From: Hybos culiciformis
Lineage: Eukaryota; Arthropoda; Insecta; Diptera; Hybotidae
NCBI GenBank assembly: GCA_964007475.1
Contig: OZ023273.1
Coordinates: 37,564,411 to 37,628,410, forward strand
DNA: 64,000 nucleotides
Reading direction: 5' to 3'
Part shown: in pieces, positions 46,167-57,029 of the stretch
Position numbering within the stretch: the first letter of the stretch is position 1
Layout of the letters: each line of letters begins with the position of its first letter
Notes under the pieces: model-generated
Databases searched by the model: none
Seen by the model: only the letters and a program-made list of their open reading frames with translations
Told to the model about the DNA's origin: nothing
Position numbers and translations under genes: made by a program

Positions 46167-46555
46167 TTTAATAGCTGCCCCCCCCTTCCCCTTTTGCTTA
46201 CCACACAACATTTTATCGGAGATATTGTGAGGTACACACCGGAAGGGGGGGCAGCAGGGCGGCGGGCCTTCTCGTGTGTCTACCTCACAAATATTTTTTT
46301 TTTTTACTCGCATACGATAAATAGTGTCGTTTTAAAAATGACATTATTCATACGATAAAAAAACGACATTGTTCATACGATAAATAATGTCGTTTTAAAA
46401 GCGACATTATTTATACAAAAAAAAACGACATTATTTATCGTATGAATAATGTCGTTTTTTTTTTGTATAAATAATGTCGCTTTCAAACGACATTATTTAT
46501 CGTATGAACAATGTCGTTTTTCTCGTATAAATTATGTCCGTATAAATTATTTCGT
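46167..46555. mobile_element. Foldback element B: hairpin arms of ATAAATAATGTCG units plus the shared G-rich core
   Basis: The left part (46226-46289) is a GC-rich core bounded by inverted TGTGAGGTA..CACAC and GTGTG..TACCTCACA. It contains CAGCAGGGCGGCGGGC and pairs with a C-run upstream (GCTGCCCCCC at about 46167). The right part (46310-46555) is an array of ATAAATAATGTCGTTTT hairpins. About 46355-46520 forms a near-perfect large palindrome centred near 46437. The core shares 21 consecutive bases with element A, while the arm units are unrelated in sequence. Confidence 0.8.
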
Positions 46556-46559
46556 AGTG

Positions 46560-47640
46560 CCCAATATTAAACATAAGTTTTAAAATATGTTTTTCGGTAT
46601 GATGAGAGGAATATAATTTAGAAAGGAGATTGAATCTTTTCCAGGAGTCGAACGAATAACGTATAAACATTTTTCAAATTGCTCGAATTAGTCAATTTCA
46701 CATCTGGGGAGTTGGTGTTTAAAATTGTTTACAATTATTTAGCTCAATGTACTTAACTTTATTATAAATAAGCCAATTTCAATAAATCAAAATGATTTTT
46801 ATAGCCAAAAAGAAGCTACGGTAAACATTCTCCTGCAGTACAGGACAACAAAAAAACTAAAACTAAACACGGAAAATTGTAACTAAGTGATCCAGCCAGA
46901 TTTTTGATTTTTTTCTTTATTTTATTAGAATTTAAAAGAAATATTTTTTTTTCATGTACATTTTTCGTCTATTTTAATGATTTAAGCTCACTTTAGACTT
47001 CCGATGAAAACGAAAACAAAGGTGACAACTATGTTAAGCACTCTTAAAATTTTCGCCTTAGTCAGAGATTTTGACGGGGTAAATTTTGAATTTAGTGCCT
47101 TGTTTATTTCGAAAAACGTTTAATATAACTAAAGTTCTTTATTTTTAAAAATACAGATGAAGTTAAAATGTCTGTATTCCGAGGCTGCAGAGGAAAAATA
47201 TGTCTAAAATGTTAAGATATAGCTGTAACTGAAATTTAAAAAGATATAGCTCTAACTGAAATTTAGTTTGTATTTATTAAAATAAATAAAGTGATAACTA
47301 AATTTACAAAAAAAAAAAAAAAACCAAGCCTTTTTGAACAATTTATATTATTTCGATTAACGAATTTCTCAGTTTTTGTGGCAGAACATTATTTTCTCGT
47401 TTATTTGTTTCGCTTTAAGCTATGTATATATGAGATATTGTACAAAAACATTTTTTACGCATTTCCAATTGGAATTTTATATTTGAAGCAAATTGCGAAA
47501 TTGTCTAGAAATAAGATTTAATAAATAAAAAAATAAAAATGAAAAGTAATTGAACATTTTATGACTTTTTTGTTAGGTCTTTGCAATAATTTTCATTGAT
47601 ATTTTTTTGTTGTTGTTTGCTTTAAAAAAAATTATATAAA
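46560..47640. other. Intergenic AT-rich DNA
   Basis: No gene seen. There is a ~28-bp direct duplication (agatatagctctaactgaaa) at about 47214-47270. Confidence 0.3.
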
Positions 47641-47648
47641 AATATTAA

Positions 47649-48050
47649 CCCTTAAATGTTATAATAATTGCATTAGTCAAATTTCATCATTTATCAGACT
47701 TTTATACTTATTTTTAAGAAACAGTATACAAAAGATAGTGTAACATTTTATTCTGCTAAAACCCGCCGTTTATGATATTCTAATGGCAAAAGAAACTGGT
47801 CTAGAACTAAACAAAAAAATTAACAAATTTTATTTTAAGACTGGCAAATATTGAAAGCAACCAATTAAACCGTAAAGTCCCAACATAATTAATATTGTTT
47901 CTATCTATTATGTGGATAACTAAGCTTCATTTTATATAAATGTTCGTTCTACAAATGAAGCTTAGTTTTGTGATATTTGGTTGAACTAATTTTTAACATA
48001 TTTTTAATGTGAAACATTGGGTCAAATTTTCTAATCTAATCCTTTAAGGG
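47649..48050. mobile_element. piggyBac-like MITE candidate
   Basis: The 402-bp interval is bounded by TTAA on both sides (47645-47648 and 48051-48054) and begins CCCTTAAA and ends TTTAAGGG, an 8-bp inverted terminal repeat starting with CCC as in piggyBac-type elements. A perfect 15-bp stem (AACTAAGCTTCATTT and its complement, about 47919-47968) lies inside. No transposase. Termini this short in AT-rich DNA can arise by chance. Confidence 0.4.
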
Positions 48051-48059
48051 TTAAATATA

Positions 48060-51000
48060 CCTATGGTTATAATAAAAATATCAATGAATTTATAGTTTGG
48101 TTAGATGTATACATATATATTTTTAACTTTAATTTTTCAAAAGTATATTATAACCAATTTCTATGTTGAAGAAAAAAAAAAATCTGAACTAGACATTTGA
48201 ATTGAAAATAAGATGGAATTTTTTACCATTAAAAAGAAGTTTATTGCATTTTATTTTGCAATGCCGGAAGCAGTAAAGCAAAATATTTTTGTTTGTTCTA
48301 AAAATATTTATATTTTATACGAATGTTGTACAAAGTTCTCATAAAAATTCAAAATTAGGTATTCTTTCATGTTTGTGATGTTAACGATTATTATATCTCA
48401 AAAACAAAAAAAAAAAGTATAAAGATTGAAAAGTCTTAAAGTTATCGGAAAAAATTAATTAATTAATATTTGAAAATTAGTAAGTTTTTGGCCTGTTTTT
48501 ACATTAATGAAAATGGCTTGGTTGAATCTTTGGATTTTTTCAACCTAACCTCTCTAGTTTATATTAAGATATTAAGATAATTCAATGCTGTTACTGTCTC
48601 GTTTTGTTTTTTTTCAACAACATGAGCCCATCAACTCCCAAGTCGGTTTATGTTTTGTTAATAATAGTGCACTTTATCAATTATTGAAGATTTATTTTCA
48701 TTTTAGTGTTCTTAATTTTCAATTGGTAATCAGCACAAAAACATATCTTATTGTATTTTTTTTTATTGTATCCTGATCTGCAATAAATTTCAAAATAAAA
48801 TTTTAATACAATATTTATAACAAGTCACTTTAGTTACATATTTTTCGAATTTACCTACTGTGAGTACTTTTATTTTAGTCTTCAATATTTCGATCCTTGT
48901 GTCTTTTACAGTTTATTTAATTTTTATATATTTAAAGAAAAAGAAATTCATTTTATAACTGAAATTAATTGAAAGAATGATATTTAATAATTTTATTAAA
49001 TTTAGAAAAATAAATTTATATTTTCGAACGGAAATAGAATTTTTTCGCAACAAATTTTTAGAAAAAAAAAATGTAAATGCATATTTTCATATAAAATAAA
49101 GTACTGGTTTGGGTTAGGTCATAATACAACTACGCCAAAAACAAAAATTACCACTTTGAGTTAAAAAAAAAATTTAACAAGTTGTCTGCGCGCGTTGAAT
49201 AGACTCATTCCGCACAGCAGGATTTCAACTTTAAGCAAAATAAATAATAAAATTTAGTTCTCGGTGTGCATGCAATTTAAAACAAAATAATGGTTCATGT
49301 ACTAAAAAGGTTATGCTTTAATCGATTTACATAAATACACTGTAAAAATAGTTTATCTATCATAAAATAAATAATTTTTAAATTTATGTTCTAATTCCAA
49401 CTTGAACTAAAAAATTTTAAATATTTGTTACGTGAGAAGGTATATCTAATATTTTGTAGATATTTTGACTTTGCAAACAATTCATTCCTTCAGTAAATTC
49501 ATATTTCATACAAATTATTGAAATAATTTTCATCTATTATAGTTCATATAATATACAAATATACAAAAATATTATAAAATATATCTATTCAGTACTTTCT
49601 GAAGAGGTCTAGGTAGATGAAATATTTATTTTCACAAATTCCGTTGTTAGCGGAAAAATCAGATTTTGACTTTAAGATACTTTAAGATATTAACAAAAAT
49701 AATTTAAATCCAATTAAAATATTTCCATTTGACAAATGTTTTATTAATTTTGTGTTAAAGCACAATTTAAAGGTAGTAAAAATTTATATGAATAAACCTT
49801 TTTACTTCCTTTAAATTGCATTTAAGTGTGTCTGTATACCTCTTTTAGAAATTTCTTCACAAACAATAATATACTTAGATATTAAGTATTCGATAATCCA
49901 TGCTGGCACAAATTGTGAAAAGTTTTGTCTTATAACAAACGTGATTTTTTCGTGTATCAAGATTTTAAAAATTTAGAGTGTAAATGTATCAATTGCAAAG
50001 TCATTGAATCATAAGAATTACAAAATATTCATATGGAAATCGCTAACTAAATATTGTAAACATAACCTATGATATTTTTCGAATTTATAACTTCTTTTCT
50101 TATATGAAATTTATTACTAAGAAAAGTTATTTTAAACAAATTTTCCTGGTGATTTATAAAATAAAAGACTAGATTATTTGTAGAAAAGGATAAAAATTTA
50201 AATAAAGCGAAATCTGTTTAAATATTAAATTAAGAATAAGTTTAACGATGATGATTTTGACTCTACTGTGGATGGAACAGAACGAGATGAACGCAAAAAA
50301 TAAATTTTTTTAATAATTTTGCCAACATGTCGCAATGCTTTCAAGCTTTATTTATCTTGAATTACTAAAATGAAGTTTACATATAAAAAAAAAAATTACA
50401 AAGCGATAAAAAGTAAAGTTTCATTATGAATTTTTTTTGTTAATAGATTTGAAAAAACTTGAGAGTTCTAAACTTCTAAACAGGAAGAATATGTTAAAAA
50501 TTTAATAGATTTGAAAAAACTTGTGAGTTCTAAACAGGAAGAATATATAAAAAATTTAAAATAACACTTACAATTTTGATTGACATTAATCAAGGGAAAA
50601 AATATATAAACATACTGCCTAAAATGGGCATCGAATGTGTGATCCAAAAATAAAAATTATAATATTTATTTTTATATTATAAAAAAGTTATGAATAATAA
50701 TGTTTTGTAAATAAGGTAGGTATACACTGTTAAAGGACCGTAGAGGAATTGTATGTAGGGTTGTCTAATTATGCTTTGTAATCCAGAGTATGATATTGTG
50801 AATGTGGTTCTTTTGGACATAATTTGCTGTAGAGACATATATTATTTAGAATATTCAATATATGTACAAAATAATTTTATCAGATTTAACTTCATTTGCC
50901 TTTTAGATTCAATATTAAAAGTTTCCTATGAAGTTATTGACAGATGAACATGATCTTTTCTCGTATTATATGATTTTATTTCTCGAAGAATAAAAATGTA

Positions 51001-51740
51001 AAGAAAAATAAATAAAAATTATAAATATGTAAATTTGAACAAAATGTTTATTTTATGCCTGTGTAGTTTAAACAAATTTGTTATGAATTTATTATTTAAT
51101 TTTAACAATAAGATTGATTGATTTTTAAATATTTATTATTTATATAAAAGTATGTACAATACACATTATGTATATGTATATTGTTTTTCACTTTGACGAA
51201 TGTAATTTTTTGTATATTTATATTTTGTGTTTTTGTTATTTAAGAGCGTTGAAAAAATATTTCAAATTGATTTCCTTGTTTAAGTGTGATAAAATCTTGA
51301 TTTTTGGTGGGTGAGGACATTGATTATAGCGATAAAATATTTCAAGCTTATGTCCGACGTCTATGGTGATAATTTATGATCATTACGATGATAGTATTAA
51401 AAAATTATTACATAATATGGTAAATTTCATTCTGTTATGTTAATTTTGCCTTGTAATTGTTAGGCCATTAATTGTAAAAAGGATGAAGTTTTGAAGAGAA
51501 CATTCATTCATAAAATATTTTCAATAAAAACCATCATAATGTAGAATAATATTTTTTTCATTATTGATCCGTCCTATTTTAAAGTAAGTAAAAAAAAATT
51601 ATTTTATACACCAAAAAATTCAAAATTTTTCGGCGACGGTTAATTTTGTTATTTTTGCTCGGAGGAGCATTTTATTACAATTATATGTTGTGAAAATTAT
51701 ATCTTTGAACTGTGTTCTTGGACTTTGTTGACAATAGCGC
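48060..51740. other. Intergenic or intronic AT-rich DNA
   Basis: No supportable gene. A ~61-bp direct duplication lies at 50441-50560 (aatagatttgaaaaaactt start). Otherwise only low-complexity sequence. Confidence 0.35.
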
Positions 51741-51744
51741 ATAC

Positions 51745-52634
51745 TAGGGAATGCATTTTTTTACAAAAATTGAATTCCGGATATTCGGAATTCCATTGCA
51801 ATCAAATCCGGAATTCCGGTTAATTCCGGAAAAATCAAAATATATTCAAAAAAAAATATTAAATTATTCTTTAAAGTGTATTTAGTTCAAAACATTAACT
51901 AACTTATAACAAACATTAAATTATAAAAAATTAAATAATTAAATATTTTTTATTTAAATAAATACTGAATGCAAAAATAAAGTTTAATTTTCAGTTTGCT
52001 TTTTGAAAAAGCCTCTTAAAAAACACAAAGTATCCAATGTTTTATCATTAAGTCTTGATCGAATTTTTGTAGAAAATATACGTGCAGCAGAGAAAGCGCG
52101 TTCTGATTCTACGCTAGTTGTTAATAAACTATTGTACAGATTTTGCAAAAGTGTTACTCGGGAGCCCCCTTGATCCCAAAATTTAATTTCACTGCGAGTT
52201 TCGGATTGAATCGATGATTTTTTTAGAACTTCTGACTTTGATTCTGAAAGTGAGTTTATCTACAAAATTTTTAAAACATAAAACTGATATACCTAAATGA
52301 CTTACTTTGAAAACAGAGCAATAAAACCACTGGACTTGCGACTACAATTTATTTTAGTTATAGTTGATAAATATAAAAAAAAGCTTTATGTATTTGCAGA
52401 CTTGCGGTAACCTACTACTTAGATTTGTTTTTTTTTTAATTACAATAACAGCTTGATGTTCGAATAAAACATGAAAAAATGAACAATTACTCAAAAATCC
52501 CGCCAGTAAAAGTTCTTTCAAATTCGGAATTTGCCATTTTGAATTCCGGAATTTACCATTTTTAATTCCGGAATTTGCGAACTTCAAAAAAAGGCGGAAT
52601 TCCGGAATCCGAAAATCCGGTTTTGCATTCCCTA
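51745..52634. mobile_element. hAT element derivative with ATTCCGGAATTCCGG subterminal repeats
   Basis: 890 bp with perfect 11-bp termini (TAGGGAATGCA and TGCATTCCCTA) and 8-bp flanks gcgcatac / gcgcattc, a one-mismatch target duplication typical of hAT. Both ends carry arrays of AATTCCGG-type palindromes (51772-51835 and 52515-52622). Inside is the C-terminal exon of a hAT transposase on the minus strand. An internally deleted, non-autonomous copy. Confidence 0.85.
51984..52259 (-). pseudogene. hAT transposase C-terminal dimerisation domain (last exon)
   Basis: The minus-strand frame ends at TAA 51984-51986. It contains SVESERAFSAARIFSTKIRS followed by RLNDKTLDTLCFLRGFFKK, the signature of the hAT family dimerisation region (Dimer_Tnp_hAT), preceded by EIKFWDQGG. 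Upstream the frame meets a stop just after an acceptor-like TTTTGTAG (or a second one, CACTTTCAG, at 52244), so it is probably a genuine last exon whose upstream exons, with the DDE catalytic core, have been deleted. Confidence 0.88.
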
Positions 52635-52639
52635 GCGCA

Positions 52640-55600
52640 TTCTATCAATCCAATTCACCATTTTGTTTACACACAATAATCTTCGACTTCACATAACAGG
52701 AAGATAACGCAAGGCTTCAATTTAAAGGATTAAATGTGTAAGTCACAGAATCATTTCTTTTATTTGAAAATTTCTCAACGTTCTTGCATTTTGATACGTT
52801 ATACAGCGTTAAACATTCGAGATTGTTTTATAATATCCTAGTCTACAGAAATTTCAAAAAATGGATAGTTCCCACATATCTGTTGACAAATCCTGAATAC
52901 CCTTTAAGTGAACAGTAGTTATAAATTGTTCTTTGATTCTACTTTTTGAAGAGAATAAAGTCTGCTAACAACTTATGTTATTAAGAAATGGTAGAAATCA
53001 AAACTTTCTTAATTAAAATTTTCAAAATTTTCACCTCTCATTAAAAAATTATTATTTGAATTTATTTAAATTTTACATAAAATAAATATGATAAACAATG
53101 TAACAATATAAGTTCAGAATATTTATGTATTTATATCTTGTTTGTATAATTATAGAAAAAAAAGTCTTTCTTGGAAAATGACATTAAATAATACACAATT
53201 AAGTTTATAGTGAATTATCTGTAATCGAATTGATCACAAGTTCATCAAATGAAACTTAAGTTTTTTAATGATATTTCATTCAAAATGTATGCAACATATA
53301 AAATTAAGTTGATCATAAAATTTAAAAGATTTTCAACACCTTCAACTAAAATGTAATTACGAACGAAATATCTTGTTCGCTTCGGCCCATAAAAAATGCA
53401 TTTCAAGTAAATTAACAGAGTAGATAGATAGAAAAATATAGTTGAGTTAAAATGGAAAAATGGAACTAAAAATATTTTATCTACAAAAATTAATTCATAA
53501 TATTATTTACTTAGAGAATATAACAACTCCCCCATGTTTTTATGCATCTTTTAGATTATAAATACATAGTTAATATATTTTTTCACTTCTATTTGGATAT
53601 ATATAGATACTTAGTACTTACATAGTTATATGTAAATGTCGAACCAGATCAAATCGCCCAAGTTTTACTTAAATTTTAAATAACTTACAAAATATTGAAT
53701 GACAGTAATTTGATTAGGACGTGTCAGTTTTTTTTAGAGATTTTATACTCTGTTTAGTTCAGTACATATTTTTTTAATTCTAACTTTGTCGTATAAATTA
53801 AATCTATTATACTTGTATTGTAAGTACCATCTTAATATGAAAATGTAAAGTCATAATTAGTTGTTTTTTCTAACTATTTAACGTTACTTTGTGTTCAGTA
53901 ATTAAATAAATTTCACATAATATTGAGTTCAATAATTTAGTGTCCATTAAAAACGAAGATATAATTCGAATTATGCCAAATTGTGAAAAAAATAAAAGTT
54001 TTGTATTTTTGATCTTATAACCAAATTGTTTTGATGATCAAGGATTTAATAAACGTGAAATCGAATATGCATGGTGTTAATTATCGCAATAAATATTTTC
54101 TTGTGGAAAAAATGTCTTACAATTGCATATTATTCTAAATTAAAAATTCTATTGAATAAATGCAATAAGCAATAAAAATTTGATATTAAAATCATAAAAT
54201 ATAATTTAACATAATAATAATAAATTAGTGATTATTAAATCAAGTAAAAATTTCAAGTACAGATTATAAGAAGTTATGTTAAAACCATTAATAAATAAGT
54301 CTATGTTTAATTTTAATAGATTTTATAATTTTATAATTTAGTTTTGGCGTAGAATACGTCTTTCTAGAAAGTAAATGTATATGGTGCACTTTTCTGAGTA
54401 GAAAGCAACGGTAGTGGATTGATGACCCAAAGGAAATGACGTTATGGAAGTGGGAAAAATATGTGCTAAAAATAATTATTACTAAACTGAGTCCGTGTCT
54501 TATGTAGAAAAAAAATTATATGACAATTTCCGATTTCTTTCTAATTTGGTTTGCAAAAGTGAGTACACGTGAGTAGTTGCATATATTATAGAGTTATATA
54601 ATAAATCATTTATACACTTATGTATTTGAGTATACATCTGTTACTATTTTTTCTTAATGGAAGTATATGTATAATTAAAGGTGGTCCAAATTGTTTACGC
54701 AATTATGTATAACAGTAATTTGTTTAAAAGAAATTTTATCTGTTATTAAATATTTTTATTATCGGAATGCGTTTATTACATACCTATCATACACATGTGC
54801 ATATACATTGTAATCTATAAAGCGCGCGAGCGAAGTTTATATATATGTATATGTAGTTTATAAAACAGAATTGATTATTGAACGTTTCCCCTTCTATATA
54901 TACATAACAAAATTATCTCTAATACTTTGTGGTGGGTCCAATCGGCTTTTCTTCTTTTTTTTTTATCCAAAATATACTTTATTTCGTAAAATTATTAGCA
55001 CCACCATAATATTATTATAATAAAGTAAAAAAAAAAAATAATAGCCCATCACTTTTAAAATTGAATTGATATTTCATTATTATTATTACTTTTTCTCAAA
55101 TTTTCTGGTTTTATCGTTTTTCCATTTTTATATTTTTTTCTTCCTTTTGTTTTCTGTGATAATATTATGTGGACTTTAATGTTATATGAAGTCATATCAA
55201 TTCAAGAAAAATAATATCTGTATTATTAAAAAAGGTGATATATTAAGATATCATTTTAATTCTATATACATATATATACAATATCCATAAATATATTGTG
55301 CTTAGAATTTTAAGGAATTTAAACAAAAAAAAATATGTTTGTAGGGAACATAAAATCTTACAGTACCATCATTTTACTTTTGTAGCATTTTATTTGACTA
55401 TACATATATTACTTTTTTGTTCAATAAAAAATATAAATAATAGAATTTAGTTCGTATATGATTCAAGTAATCTGTCGAGCTACTCACACGTAAGTATTAA
55501 TTTTTTTCAATCACCAATTTAATGGACTAACGTTGAAAGTCAAGCTAAAAAAGACTTGAAAATTCATTGCTTTCTTAATTATATAAATCAGATAGAAAAA

Positions 55601-56685
55601 TTAAATTTAAAAACTAGTAAAATTTACCCTATATGAATAAATATTAAAAATTTGACAAATTAATTTTTATATGATTTCAGAGGTCAAAGAAATGAATCGA
55701 TTTTCTATTTATCATTTTTAAATGATTTCCATTTGAATGCGTTGCGTGTGGTTTTTTGGTGGTCACCATATGATTTATTGGAATCTTTGAACTGTTTCTG
55801 ACAAGGCTTTTAAACCAAACACACAGAAATGTATAGTTATTTTAGTTGTCTGGTTTTCTATTAAAAACAGTTATATGATACCGTTTCATGTTTGTTCAAA
55901 GAGACAAATAACATTTTTGTGATAAAGAGAAGATTTTTTTTTATTTTATTATTAAAATTATTTTCTTTTGATTGACTATTAAATAGTGACTATTTAAAAA
56001 ATATAAAAAAAATCTTATATAAAGTGTTATTTTTAACTTTATTGCGTTTGGCATGGTGGTCTCGATATGGGAGTTCCGTTTTGATTGAAATAACCAGCAT
56101 ATTTTAATCAGTTACGAAAAGCTTTTTCATTTAAAATTAAATGTATTTAAATGTATAAAAAAAAAATCTTACATGCTTAACTACAAAAAGCTAAAGTAAA
56201 ACAAATATTTGTAATTTTAGAATCAGATATAAATTCTGTATCAATACGGACAAAATACTTTACTATACATATGGTCATAATACATTATCCTCAACTAAAA
56301 AAAACAAATTTCAAGAGATGTTAGTTAAACTAACTTTTATTTAGTTAAAATACTGAATTTAAAAATACTTTAGAAAAGCATCGGACATTTGATTATGCCG
56401 TTATGCGCAAAAATCATTTAGAGAACTTTACCTTTTCTCTATATACAGTATTTTGTTTATTCTTTGGTTTGTCCATATATTATATTAAAATACAGTATTT
56501 TGATACCGGTCCATTCAATTTAAATCATTACTGTTATTAATGTCATTTTGAGAAATAAAATAAATTTAGTGTATGTATAAACATGTAGGTTAGGTATACA
56601 TATCATATACTACAATTTCAATTTAATCGATATCTGATCGAAGCAGATCAAATTTTGAACTATGATATATGAAATTACAATTACA
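52640..56685. other. Intergenic or intronic AT-rich DNA
   Basis: No supportable gene. A slightly GC-richer patch at about 54345-54450 has no clean frame. About 56440-56520 contains two cagtattttg motifs related to the inverted-repeat element at 60817-61241. Confidence 0.3.
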
Positions 56686-56689
56686 ATCG

Positions 56690-57016
56690 ATGAATAAAAA
56701 GGAAAATTTTCTGTATATTTCTCTGTTTCTCTGCTGGGTAATCTCAACAAGTAATATAAAATTCTTTATTGAAATGTGACGAAAATCCAGATCAGGTTTC
56801 AATGTTATAAATTGGGTCTAACTAATTTTATTAACATTATCTCATATTGTCCCATATTGTCCAAGAGTTTACAAACCCTATATGGATATTGGCGAAAATT
56901 GGAAACGACTCACACATATGAATTCCCAAGTAAACTGTATCGACAGTTTCATTGGAGAGGCTACCTACACTATTGTACAACTACACAACATTATAATCCA
57001 TCTTCGTCGAGGTTAG
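56690..57016 (+). CDS. Candidate two-exon small secreted protein
   Basis: Exon 1 (56690-56750) encodes MNKKENFLYISLFLCWVIST, a clear signal peptide, and meets a GTAATA donor in phase 1. A 117-bp intron would end at ccaagag (56867), after which exon 2 (56868-57016) continues in frame for 48 residues to TAG. The mature part begins about IYKPYMDIGENWKRLTH and ends in IVQLHNIIIHLRRG. It has one Cys, is GC-richer than its surroundings and is predicted helical by composition. An AATAAA-type signal lies about 100 bp downstream. Total about 69 residues. The acceptor (GAG) is weak, and a further exon after CGAG|GTTAGC is possible. No family recognised. Confidence 0.4.
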
Positions 57017-57029
57017 CGTCAAAATAGTC

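Noticed and set aside
52354..52587. Open frame of 77 codons on the minus strand in the hAT derivative
   Set aside because: Its first part translates the AATTCCGG subterminal repeats; the rest has no transposase similarity.
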